A stretch of DNA of 49,657 nucleotides. Source: Gammaproteobacteria bacterium (GTDB lineage Bacteria; Pseudomonadota; Gammaproteobacteria; GRL18). The stretch covers positions 1 through 49,657 of the forward strand of contig JADGEK010000030.1 of NCBI GenBank assembly GCA_016744395.1, in the 5' to 3' direction. Under the pieces are notes generated by a model. That model made no database searches and was not told where the DNA came from. It saw nothing but the letters and a program-made list of their open reading frames with translations. Each line of letters begins with the position of its first letter. Position 1 is the stretch's first letter. A program made the translations under genes and the position numbers. Below are positions 1-7,927 of the stretch, piece by piece.

Positions 1-303
1 GATATTACCGTCACCATGACGACTGCCTGATTTTTCTATGGTAATACCAGGCTCGTAACGGAACAGATCAGATTGTGAATAAGGTTGCAGTCTTTGAATA
101 TCTTCATTTTCAATAACACTGACAGAAGCCGGAATGTCATTAATATCCTGCTCTAATCGATGAGCCGTCACCTGAATTACTGCCTGTTCCACAGAGTCAT
201 TCATTGGTTCTACTGCGACCGCTGAATTGACCGGAATCATAATTACTGGTAACCAGCAATTTATCCAAATTTTATTCATTATTCGTTTTTGAAAACTATT
301 CAT
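1..303 (-). CDS. TonB-dependent outer-membrane receptor, N-terminal part (ZnuD-like by context)
   Basis: The reverse strand encodes 101 residues from the ATG at 303 to the left edge, with no stop. The start is a signal peptide with a hydrophobic stretch ending near NSAVAVEP. A TonB-box-like AVIQVTA follows, then the start of a plug domain (DIPASVSVIE, then RYEPGITIEKSG). This order is typical of TonB-dependent receptors, which bring metal chelates or haem through the outer membrane using TonB energy. The barrel lies outside the window, so the substrate cannot be read from sequence. A Zur-type palindrome 26 bp upstream suggests a zinc receptor of the ZnuD kind; that is inference. A second in-frame ATG eight codons later could also be the start. 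Confidence 0.85.
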   Translation of the reverse strand, partial: MNSFQKRIMNKIWINCWLPVIMIPVNSAVAVEPMNDSVEQAVIQVTAHRLEQDINDIPASVSVIENEDIQRLQPYSQSDLFRYEPGITIEKSGSRHGDGNI

Positions 304-328
304 AAAAGTACCTACAACACATCAAAAA

Positions 329-350
329 ATGATATGATATATTATATCAT
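329..350. promoter_or_regulatory. Zur box 1, upstream of the TonB receptor
   Basis: A 22-bp palindrome with half-sites ATGATATGATA and TATTATATCAT, broken by only one symmetric pair. On the reverse strand it contains TATAAT, which could be the -10 element of the receptor gene, so binding would block RNA polymerase. It matches the boxes at 1388, 8551 and 11362. Confidence 0.8.
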
Positions 351-386
351 TTACCTAAGCAAATAAATTAGTCTGATTAAAATATA

Positions 387-512
387 TTAGTCCCTACAGT
401 CGGGACACAGACAGTCAAGTTCCAGGTGAAAGCTGACCAGATGATAGCCAACTGATTGAATATTTTTTTCCTGTGCTTTGAGAATTATGGCTTCAATGGT
501 AATTGCAGTCAT
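387..512 (-). pseudogene. C-terminal remnant of a second zur/fur-family gene
   Basis: Forty-one codons on the reverse strand end in GYHLVSFHLELDCLCPDC and a stop. This aligns with the last part of the intact Zur at 11519-11980 (GFHLVSPQLEMNCICEQC), including the three-cysteine zinc motif. There is an in-frame stop three codons upstream of the ATG, and the DNA-binding domain and first CxxC are missing, so the fragment cannot be a working repressor. A Zur-like box at 534-555 sits where the missing coding sequence should be, which suggests a deletion joined a zur promoter region to the gene's tail. It was too short to stand out as an ordinary open frame. Confidence 0.75.
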
Positions 513-533
513 AAGTTGAACTTACAATAGAAC

Positions 534-555
534 AATAGATGATACTTCATATCTT
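534..555. promoter_or_regulatory. Zur box-like site near the zur remnant
   Basis: The stretch GATGATACTTCATATCTT agrees with the consensus built from the other boxes at 17 of 22 positions. The right half is almost perfect and the left half weaker. It lies between the end of the DUF1826 gene and the zur remnant, so it may be a relic of the lost zur promoter. Confidence 0.5.
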
Positions 556-646
556 AGGCCATCAATATAATATGGCTGATAAAATTTTGTATTAGTGGAC
601 ACTCAAAAAAACTTGACGTAGTTCATGTGAAATTTACAAACTGGAC

Positions 647-1324
647 TTATTCAATAAAATCAAGTGTGAGTAAAAGGCGCTTTTCTCCTGTCCTGAGAGA
701 GGGTGAACGATGAACCAGACCTGCATTTGCATTTCCTTCCCATAATTCACCTTTCATCAGCGCCACATCACAACGATTCAGCTGTTGTATATCTTTGGCA
801 TTCTGATAGATATTGGATAGTTCATCAGGAAGGCCATTGTTTCCTGTGCCGAGCTTGGTACGATTAACCGTATAATCAGGTAGCCATTCAGTCCCACTGC
901 CCTGATAGGTCGTGATCAAACGACAAGGTACTTTATCGACATGAAAGCGTGGACACATAGTTCGGTCTATAATTGTTAAACGCAGCCCTGCCTGTTTCAG
1001 ATCAAATAAGCTACAGAACATGTCTACTAATTCTGCTATATCTTCTCTTAATTCCAGCATGCAACTAGAAGTTTGCAGTGCTATAGACATTTCACTCTGA
1101 ATAGTTTGTGGTGATACAGAGCTTTCGAATTGAAAGTTATTATTTGACAACAGAAAATCATTTACTGAATGAAGAAAATCAGATGATAAGCTACGACGCC
1201 AAATGGTCATATTACATAGCTCCTGATAAATATCAGTGAAAATAACAGGTTCATCTGATTCGGATGATATCCGTATATTTGAAGTTTTTGTCGGGGTAAT
1301 TTCTATCGCTTGCATGGTGGTCAT
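647..1324 (-). CDS. DUF1826 family protein, zinc-starvation associated
   Basis: A 225-residue protein with no signal peptide or membrane segment, matching my knowledge of the DUF1826 family, which is found in Zur-controlled loci of Pseudomonas and relatives. Its function is unknown. The C-terminal half has FHVD (His128, Asp130) and a later VHRSP (His205) followed by arginines and a strand-like LLLTLDF. This spacing recalls the HxD...H metal triad of Fe(II)/2-oxoglutarate oxygenases with a jelly-roll fold; that link is my inference. The gene is read away from the ZrgA operon. The shared 231-bp spacer holds Zur box 1388-1409, so both directions could be controlled together. Confidence 0.8.
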   Translation of the reverse strand: MTTMQAIEITPTKTSNIRISSESDEPVIFTDIYQELCNMTIWRRSLSSDFLHSVNDFLLSNNNFQFESSVSPQTIQSEMSIALQTSSCMLELREDIAELVDMFCSLFDLKQAGLRLTIIDRTMCPRFHVDKVPCRLITTYQGSGTEWLPDYTVNRTKLGTGNNGLPDELSNIYQNAKDIQQLNRCDVALMKGELWEGNANAGLVHRSPSLRTGEKRLLLTLDFIE

Positions 1325-1387
1325 TTCTTCTACCTGGTGAATTAACTGTTATCGGTGTAATAAAAAATATTTATATATTATATTTTT

Positions 1388-1409
1388 ATGATATGATACA
1401 ACATATCTT
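1388..1409. promoter_or_regulatory. Zur box 2, between DUF1826 and the zrgA-like operon
   Basis: ATGATATGATACAACATATC is closely related to the other palindromes. The 15-bp core GATACAACATATCTT occurs identically, in inverted orientation, in the box in front of zur. It contains TATGAT on the forward strand, a possible -10 for the zrgA operon, and lies about 150 bp from that start codon and 64 bp from the DUF1826 start. Confidence 0.75.
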
Positions 1410-1555
1410 TATGGTTATTTTAATTGCTTAGCAATTAGTTTGCAATGCCATTACTGGTAACTCGTATGCAGTGCCACTACAAATGAGAAAATTAGACTTA
1501 TGTCAAGCCCACTTCAGATACTCTAGTCAATCTAAATTACAAGGAGACATCCATT

Positions 1556-2167
1556 ATGAACCTAAAGCAAATTGCTTTAACTGTTTTTCTTTTTCCTGCT
1601 GCATTGTATGCCTTGCCCGGAGTATCGGCAGAGGAGGAACACGAGCATGAACATCGCCAGCATGATGCTCATGTGCATGGTATTGCTGCTCTGAATCTTG
1701 TGCTTGAAGGCAAAGAGGTCCACATTGAATTTGAAAGCCCAGCAGCCAACATTGTCGGTTTTGAGCATGCACCATCAACGGAAGCTGACTACGCAGTTTT
1801 GGATAAGGCAGTCGCTACATTAAAAGAAGGAAATCCGCTTTTTAAGTTTAATGACAAGGCGGGTTGTCGCATGGAAACAGCAAAGGTTGTCTCCTCTTTA
1901 CTGGATGAAGAACATGATGGACATGAGGATGAGGATGAACATGCCTATGAAGAAAAAAATAATAAAGAACAGGAACACCAAGAAGATCATTCAGACATCG
2001 AGGTAAGCTATCATTTTGAATGCACTGCACCAGATAAACTGAAGCAATTGACGGTCGAGCTGTTCGATGTTTTTCCTGGGACAGAAAAACTCAAAGTGCA
2101 ATACATTATTGAAAACAAACAAGGTGGCCTTGAGTTGACAGCAGCCGACCATGTTATCAAGTTTTAA
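1556..2167 (+). CDS. zrgA: ZrgA-like DUF2796 periplasmic zinc protein
   Basis: A 203-residue protein with a clear signal peptide (cleavage near GVSA-EEEH) and a strong AAGGAGA ribosome site nine bases before ATG. The mature N-terminus is rich in His and Glu (HEHEHRQHDAHVHG), and a second His/Asp/Glu-rich loop lies at about residues 118-150. These would bind metal ions in the periplasm. The family is DUF2796; its Vibrio cholerae member ZrgA belongs to a zinc-uptake system with an ABC transporter. Here it heads an operon of ATPase, permease, DUF3299 lipoprotein and folE2, behind a Zur box, which fits zinc capture for the transporter. Confidence 0.85.
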   Translation: MNLKQIALTVFLFPAALYALPGVSAEEEHEHEHRQHDAHVHGIAALNLVLEGKEVHIEFESPAANIVGFEHAPSTEADYAVLDKAVATLKEGNPLFKFNDKAGCRMETAKVVSSLLDEEHDGHEDEDEHAYEEKNNKEQEHQEDHSDIEVSYHFECTAPDKLKQLTVELFDVFPGTEKLKVQYIIENKQGGLELTAADHVIKF

Positions 2168-2242
2168 AAACCGAGTTCATGAGTAGCTCGATTTATCCGC
2201 CTGGGATAGACAGGTTTCACTCAAACCATAGAGGTCTTTAAA

Positions 2243-2950
2243 TTGATCATTGATGTAAAGGATCTGGAGTTTTGCTGGCAGCCCGATACACCAACGGTGT
2301 TGTCTATTGATGCTTTTCAAGTTGCTGAAGGAGAGCGCCTGTTCATTAAGGGGCCAAGCGGAAGTGGTAAAAGTACATTGCTAAGCCTGTTGTCAGGGGT
2401 TACGGCGGTCGTTGATGGATCGGTCCGCGTCATGGACCATGCATTGGAACAACTTGACAGTGTTCAACGAGATCACTTTCGGGCTAATCACATCGGTTAC
2501 ATCTTCCAAATGTTCAACCTGATTCCCTATCTATCAGTAGTCGACAACGTTATGTTGCCGTGTCGCTTCTCAGCTTACCGACACGCCAGAGCATTGACTC
2601 GTGGCAAGCAACTGGAGAGTGAGGCAATGCGCTTGCTGCAGCATCTCGATATGGACCATGGTGAACTTCACCAACGTGCCGTCATGATGCTGAGTGTCGG
2701 ACAGCAGCAACGTGTTGCTGCAGCACGTGCACTCATGGGGTCACCGGAATTGCTGATTGCCGATGAGCCGACATCCTCTCTCGATGCAGATCATCGTGAG
2801 TCTTTCATTCGTTTATTATTTAACGAGTGCCGTGAAATGAATACCACGTTGATCTTTGTCAGCCATGATGCTTCGTTGCAACACCTGTTTGATCGAACTG
2901 TCGATCTTTCCGAGATCAATCGATCAAACCAATATACGACGGAGGTTTAG
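2243..2950 (+). CDS. ABC transporter ATPase, LolD/MacB type, zinc system
   Basis: A 235-residue nucleotide-binding subunit. Visible motifs are Walker A GPSGSGKST (residues 37-45), a Q-loop near IFQMFNL, signature LSVGQQQR, Walker B LLIADEPTSSLD and the switch histidine in SHD. The signature form LSVGQ is usual in the LolD/MacB branch rather than in classical importers. Translation appears to begin at TTG after AGAGGT. It ends three bases before the FtsX-type permease, so the two should form one complex at the inner membrane, powered by ATP. Its link to zinc rests on the ZrgA-like neighbour and the Zur box. Confidence 0.85.
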   Translation: MIIDVKDLEFCWQPDTPTVLSIDAFQVAEGERLFIKGPSGSGKSTLLSLLSGVTAVVDGSVRVMDHALEQLDSVQRDHFRANHIGYIFQMFNLIPYLSVVDNVMLPCRFSAYRHARALTRGKQLESEAMRLLQHLDMDHGELHQRAVMMLSVGQQQRVAAARALMGSPELLIADEPTSSLDADHRESFIRLLFNECREMNTTLIFVSHDASLQHLFDRTVDLSEINRSNQYTTEV

Positions 2951-2953
2951 ACT

Positions 2954-4213
2954 ATGGCGATTCTTTCACTGGCTTGGAAGAGCTTAATCAATCGATATTT
3001 CACCGCCATGCTGACCGTGACTTCCATTGCACTGAGTGTGGCTCTGCTTGTGGGTGTCGAACGATTACGTATCGAAACCCGCGCAAGCTTTGCCAATACC
3101 CTGTCAGGAACGGATCTGATCGTAGGGGCACGTAGTGGACCAGTACAAATTTTGCTCTATTCTGTGTTTCGGATGGGAGATGCCACCAACAATATCTCCT
3201 GGAAAAGTTACCAGGATATTGCCACACATAAGAAGGTGGCCTGGACCGTGCCGATTTCGCTGGGTGATTCGCATCGAGGTTTCCGTGTTCTGGGAACAAC
3301 GACCGCCTATTTCCAATATTATCGCTATGCTCGTGATCGCCGACTAAAAATTGCCGAAGGACAACAGTTTGCCGATCTTTATGACGCCGTTCTCGGTTAC
3401 GAAGTAGCTGAAAAACTGGGCTACAAAATCGGTGATCCGATCATTATTGCCCATGGCGCAAGTGACGTGAGCTTTGCACGACACGATGATAAACCGTTTC
3501 GTGTGGCAGGCATACTGGCACGAACTGGTACTCCAGTCGATAGAACAGTGCACGTCAGCCTTGAAGCCATCGAGGCAATCCACATCGACTGGCAGAGCGG
3601 CGCGCCAATGCCCGGTTTGTCGATCTCGGCAGAGCAAGCTCGAAAGATGGACCTGACACCCAAGGTGATCACTGCAGCCCTGATCGGCTTGAAGTCGAAA
3701 ACCGCCACTTTCCATATGCAGCGTTTTATTAATGACTATCCCAAGGAGTCACTATCGGCTATTATTCCTGGTGTGGCACTCAGTCAGCTCTGGAATTTGA
3801 TTGGCATTGCCGAAAATGCGTTACTGATCGTTTCTGGATTTGTGGTCGTGATTGGGTTGTTTGGTATGTTGACAGCCTTATTGATAAGTCTCAATGAGCG
3901 ACGCCGAGAAATAGCCATTTTACGTTCAGTCGGTGCGCGTCCGGTTCATGTATTCACGTTAATTATGAGCGAGGCGGGTTTTCTTACCTTGCTCAGTGTG
4001 CTGTTAGGTCTGGTGTTTCTCCACCTTATACTACTCGCAGGTCAACCAATTATTGAGAATCAATTTGGAATCTTTATCGAAATTGGTGGCTTATCCCCTT
4101 ATGCCTGGAGCCTTCTTGGGGGTGTGACGTTGGCGGGTTTCCTAGTGGGTGTCATCCCCAGTTATCGAGCTTACCGATTGTCGCTTGTCGATGACTTGTC
4201 AGTGAGAGTATAG
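2954..4213 (+). CDS. ABC transporter permease, FtsX/MacB type, zinc system
   Basis: A 419-residue inner-membrane protein. One membrane helix lies near the N-terminus (about residues 15-37), then a large periplasmic domain, then three helices near residues 285-315, 335-360 and 380-405. The cytosolic loop NERRREIAILRSVGA is the typical FtsX/MacB/LolC coupling motif. Such proteins usually push substrates or conformational change across the envelope rather than import ions, so how this pair helps zinc uptake is open. It starts three bases after the ATPase stop and ends four bases before the lipoprotein gene, so the genes are co-transcribed. Confidence 0.85.
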   Translation: MAILSLAWKSLINRYFTAMLTVTSIALSVALLVGVERLRIETRASFANTLSGTDLIVGARSGPVQILLYSVFRMGDATNNISWKSYQDIATHKKVAWTVPISLGDSHRGFRVLGTTTAYFQYYRYARDRRLKIAEGQQFADLYDAVLGYEVAEKLGYKIGDPIIIAHGASDVSFARHDDKPFRVAGILARTGTPVDRTVHVSLEAIEAIHIDWQSGAPMPGLSISAEQARKMDLTPKVITAALIGLKSKTATFHMQRFINDYPKESLSAIIPGVALSQLWNLIGIAENALLIVSGFVVVIGLFGMLTALLISLNERRREIAILRSVGARPVHVFTLIMSEAGFLTLLSVLLGLVFLHLILLAGQPIIENQFGIFIEIGGLSPYAWSLLGGVTLAGFLVGVIPSYRAYRLSLVDDLSVRV

Positions 4214-4217
4214 GTTA

Positions 4218-4862
4218 ATGCGCACCTGGTTCTTCATATTTCTTGTCTTAGTCTACACCACGATGCTCGGCGGATGTGATCTGTTCAATGATGAGCAGGT
4301 GCAAACTGTGTCTCAGCTTTCCCAGCCGATGTCTCCAAAAAAATCAACTGCAAAAGAGAGTAGTGTCAGTGAAGAGCGGTTAAATCGGCTCGACAATAGC
4401 TCGAATGTAAACGCTAAAGAGATAGAATGGGATGCTCTGATCCCCGAGGGTTGGCAACCGTACGAGTTACTGGAACAATATAATATCAATGAGATGAGTG
4501 ATGATGATATACGTTCACAGCAATTACTCGATAAACTCAAAGATCACTGGAAAAAAGCCCCCGTCATGTCAACTTATGATGGGAAGAAAATCAAGATCCC
4601 TGGCTTTGTTGTACCGATCGAAATGGATGCGAAAAACATCACTCAGTTCCTTCTTGTGCCTTACTACGGAGCTTGCATCCATGTCCCACCGCCACCAGCT
4701 AACCAGACCATCTATGTCGTGATTCGTGAAGGAGATACTTTTGATGGAGAGCTTTTCGATACAGTATGGGTAACGGGTATGATGCGTGTCGAACGTTTGT
4801 CAAGTGATTTAGCAGAAGCAGGGTATCGATTGGAGGGAGCAACTGTAGTGCCATATGAGTAG
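4218..4862 (+). CDS. DUF3299 lipoprotein of the zinc operon
   Basis: A 214-residue protein with a lipoprotein signal peptide ending in the lipobox LGGC (Cys20), so it should be lipid-anchored. A Ser/Lys-rich linker follows, then the DUF3299 domain with its landmark FLLVPYYGACIHVPPPPANQ. Cysteine and histidine in this segment could bind metal. DUF3299 proteins are often encoded with DUF2796 proteins and FtsX-like transporters; this gene starts four bases after the permease stop. The exact role is not known. The unusually polar linker (residues 28-65) would let the domain reach away from the membrane. Confidence 0.8.
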   Translation: MRTWFFIFLVLVYTTMLGGCDLFNDEQVQTVSQLSQPMSPKKSTAKESSVSEERLNRLDNSSNVNAKEIEWDALIPEGWQPYELLEQYNINEMSDDDIRSQQLLDKLKDHWKKAPVMSTYDGKKIKIPGFVVPIEMDAKNITQFLLVPYYGACIHVPPPPANQTIYVVIREGDTFDGELFDTVWVTGMMRVERLSSDLAEAGYRLEGATVVPYE

Positions 4863-4931
4863 CACTTTTAATGTTTGCCTGGATGAAAAAAAACCTTATA
4901 TCAAGCTTTATAACCCCCAATTAGGAACAAC

Positions 4932-5831
4932 ATGTTAATTAGCAATACACTACCTGATGTGACTTCTGATGTTACTGCAGAGAACCCCTTGCCTTTACAG
5001 TGGGTCGGCATGGAAGACATTTCAATCCCTATTTCAATGAGCCTACAGGATAGCCTGCAAGCGCTTGCTGCAAAAGCGGATGTATTTGTCAGTCTTGAAA
5101 GCTCAAAGGCAAAAGGCATTCACATGTCTCGCTTGTATACCATCATCAATCAATTAGTAGAGCATGAGTGTAACAAAGACACTATTGATCACTTGTTGGA
5201 CGAGATGATACGTTCACAGAATGGTATATGTGATAGTGCCAAAATAAAACTGGTCTTTGGTATACTGGTGAAAAAGATGGCACTGCTAAGTGATGAGTAC
5301 GGCTATCAATCCTATCCCCTGGCGATCAGTGCCCAGCGCAAAAATAAAAGTAGCAACTATGATTTTGATATCACCATCCCTTATTCAAGCACTTGCCCGT
5401 GTTCTGCATCACTTGCGCGGCAGTTGCATTTCAATGCGATTAATCAGCAATTTCCGGACTCAACAATTGACAAGAAAAAATTACTGGAATGGGGGCAATC
5501 AGAGGCTGGAACCATTGCTACCCCCCATAGTCAACGTTCTTATGCCTATCTCAAACTGCAATATAGTGATAATGAATGGCCGGACTTGATGGACTTAATA
5601 CATCAACTGGAAGAAATTATCGGTACACCGGTTCAGACTGCGGTGAAACGTAGCGATGAACAGGAGTTTGCCCGTCTTAATGCAGAGAATCTTATGTTTT
5701 GTGAAGATGCCGCAAGACGCATAAAAAACTGTTTAGAACAAATACCATTCGTAACTGATTATTGGTTTAAGGTAGAGCATCAGGAAAGCCTGCATGCCCA
5801 TAATGCCGTAGTGATTGATCAAAAATTTTAA
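4932..5831 (+). CDS. folE2: GTP cyclohydrolase IB (FolE2)
   Basis: A 299-residue enzyme that converts GTP to 7,8-dihydroneopterin triphosphate, the first step of folate synthesis. The active-site segment STCPCSASLARQ (Cys155, Cys157) and GIHMSR (His64) are characteristic of FolE2, not of the zinc-dependent FolE1. FolE2 accepts other metals, and it is an established Zur-repressed substitute for FolE1 in several bacteria. A TAGGAA ribosome site precedes the ATG. The gene lies 69 bp after the DUF3299 gene and 25 bp before thrS2, on the same strand, so it is probably in the Zur-controlled operon. Confidence 0.93.
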   Translation: MLISNTLPDVTSDVTAENPLPLQWVGMEDISIPISMSLQDSLQALAAKADVFVSLESSKAKGIHMSRLYTIINQLVEHECNKDTIDHLLDEMIRSQNGICDSAKIKLVFGILVKKMALLSDEYGYQSYPLAISAQRKNKSSNYDFDITIPYSSTCPCSASLARQLHFNAINQQFPDSTIDKKKLLEWGQSEAGTIATPHSQRSYAYLKLQYSDNEWPDLMDLIHQLEEIIGTPVQTAVKRSDEQEFARLNAENLMFCEDAARRIKNCLEQIPFVTDYWFKVEHQESLHAHNAVVIDQKF

Positions 5832-5856
5832 TTAAAAAGTATCCTGGTTATCTTGT

Positions 5857-7839
5857 ATGCATGACAATAAAAAACAAATAACGATAAGCTTAGCTGATGG
5901 CTCCCAGCGCCAATTCCATGCTGGTGTAACTATTATGGAAATTGCCGAAGCTATCGGTTCGGGATTAGCAAAAAAGACTATAGCCGCTGAAGTGAACGGG
6001 AATCTTGTTGATAGTTGTGATGCTATTTGTCACGATGCGACTATTAAAATAATTACACCACGTGATGCACAAGGTGTTGATATTATTCGCCACTCATGCG
6101 CCCATCTATTAGGTCATGCGGTAAAACAACTCTACCCAACAGCGCAAATGGTGATTGGTCCGGTTATTGAAAATGGTTTCTATTATGATATTGCCTATGA
6201 GCGGCCTTTTACACGAGAAGATCTTGCGTCGATTGAAGAGCGAATGCGAAAATTGATCGCCACACACTACAATGTGGTAAAACGCCTTGTACCCCGTAAC
6301 GAAGTTATAGAAATATTTCACAATCGCCAGGAAAGCTATAAATTACAGCTGATAGCTGACATGCCTGATACAGAAGAAATGGCCCTTTATTATCATCAGG
6401 AATATATTGATATGTGTCGTGATCCTCATGTGCATAATACCCGTTTTTTAAAACACATGAAGTTAACTAAAATTTCTGGTGCTTATTGGCGTGGTGATTC
6501 AAAAAATGAACAACTGCAAAGGATCTATGGCACCGCCTGGGCCAATAAGAAAGATTTACGCAGCTATTTGATTATGATGGAAGAAGCGGAAAAACGTGAC
6601 CACCGTCGCCTGGGTCGAGAACTGGATCTTTTTCATTTTCATGAAGAGGCACCAGGTGCAGTATTCTGGCATGCGAAAGGCTGGATTATTTTTCAACAGC
6701 TCATTGAGTATATGCGTCGTCGTCAACAGCAGACAGGCTATGTAGAAGTGAATACGCCGGATGTTATGGATAGAAGTTTATGGCAAACCTCTGGACATTG
6801 GCAGAATTACAATGAGCATATGTATACCACGGATACATCCGATGGGCGCCTGCTGGCACTTAAACCCATGAATTGTCCAGGTAGCGTACTTATGTTTAGC
6901 CATGGCTTAAAAAGCTACCGTGATTTACCCATCCGTATGGCGGAATTTGGCAAGGTCCATCGTTATGAACCTTCCGGTTCGCTACATGGTTTATTTCGAG
7001 TGCGTCATTTTACCCAAGATGATGCACATATCTACTGTACGCCGCAACAGATGCAACAGGAATGCACTCAATTAGTTTCACTGGTTCTCGACATTTATCG
7101 TCAATTTGGCTTTGACGATGTGGGTATTAAACTGTCTACTCGGCCTGATAGTCGTATGGGGGATAATGCGATGTGGGATGTTCTTGAATCAGCATTGCTG
7201 GAATCTCTGCAAAGCCTGACTTTAGATTACCAGTTAAATCCAGGAGAAGGCGCGTTTTATGGCCCTAAACTAGAGTTTGTTTTACGTGATGCCATTGGTC
7301 GTGACTGGCAGTGCGGCACTTTACAGGTAGATATGAATTTACCCGCCCGATTTTCCCTTGAATACATCGATGAGAAAAACCACCGGCAGCCACCTGTAAT
7401 GCTGCATCGTGCCTTATTTGGTTCACTTGAACGTTTTACCGGCATTCTTATCGAACATTATGCAGCTAAGCTGCCTGCCTGGCTAGCCCCCGTACAGGTA
7501 TCTATATTAACTATATCGCAGGCATTCAATGGATACGCATCAGGTTTACATAAAGTAATGGAGGCTGCTGGCTTACGAAGTGAATTGGATACTAGCAAGG
7601 AAAAAATCGGTTATAAAATTCGTCAACATAGCCTGCAGAAAGTCCCTTTTATGCTGATAATCGGTGCTAAAGAAGTTGCAACCAACCAGCTCAACCTACG
7701 CTTGCGCAGTGGTGAAAACCTGAGCTTTCCTAATATAAAAAGTGCTGTGGACTATCTCCTTCAGTCCTGTATAGCACCCGATATGACTGAGCAAACTGAT
7801 ATGCTTGAAACAGCGATACAGCTTTTGCATACGGCATAA
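5857..7839 (+). CDS. thrS2: Threonyl-tRNA synthetase, zinc-locus paralogue type
   Basis: A complete 660-residue ThrRS that charges tRNA-Thr in the cytosol. Domains in order are TGS (about 5-70), the editing domain with HSCAHLLGH (79-87) and DMCRDPH, the class II catalytic core with motif 2 (HRYEPSGSLHGLFRVR) and motif 3 (HRALFGSLERF), and an anticodon-binding domain from about 545. The catalytic zinc ligands are all kept: Cys340, His391 and His517 match E. coli Cys334, His385 and His511. The gene is not next to infC-rpmI-rplT as housekeeping thrS usually is. It follows folE2 by 25 bp in the Zur locus, like known zinc-starvation ThrRS paralogues. Whether a second copy exists elsewhere cannot be seen here. 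Confidence 0.92.
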   Translation: MHDNKKQITISLADGSQRQFHAGVTIMEIAEAIGSGLAKKTIAAEVNGNLVDSCDAICHDATIKIITPRDAQGVDIIRHSCAHLLGHAVKQLYPTAQMVIGPVIENGFYYDIAYERPFTREDLASIEERMRKLIATHYNVVKRLVPRNEVIEIFHNRQESYKLQLIADMPDTEEMALYYHQEYIDMCRDPHVHNTRFLKHMKLTKISGAYWRGDSKNEQLQRIYGTAWANKKDLRSYLIMMEEAEKRDHRRLGRELDLFHFHEEAPGAVFWHAKGWIIFQQLIEYMRRRQQQTGYVEVNTPDVMDRSLWQTSGHWQNYNEHMYTTDTSDGRLLALKPMNCPGSVLMFSHGLKSYRDLPIRMAEFGKVHRYEPSGSLHGLFRVRHFTQDDAHIYCTPQQMQQECTQLVSLVLDIYRQFGFDDVGIKLSTRPDSRMGDNAMWDVLESALLESLQSLTLDYQLNPGEGAFYGPKLEFVLRDAIGRDWQCGTLQVDMNLPARFSLEYIDEKNHRQPPVMLHRALFGSLERFTGILIEHYAAKLPAWLAPVQVSILTISQAFNGYASGLHKVMEAAGLRSELDTSKEKIGYKIRQHSLQKVPFMLIIGAKEVATNQLNLRLRSGENLSFPNIKSAVDYLLQSCIAPDMTEQTDMLETAIQLLHTA

Positions 7840-7927
7840 GGCTGTGTGCCTGGAATTTAATCATAAGAACTGCAAGTCTGACTGACAGCAGTGTGACAGT
7901 AATCAAATCACTTTTTTAGGTATTACC

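Noticed and set aside
1554-1778. Reverse-strand frames over the zrgA-like gene.
   Set aside because: They are shadows of a well-supported forward gene with a signal peptide and strong ribosome site.
5857-7839. A zinc-independent ThrRS that has lost its zinc ligands.
   Set aside because: All three ligands are present at the expected positions.
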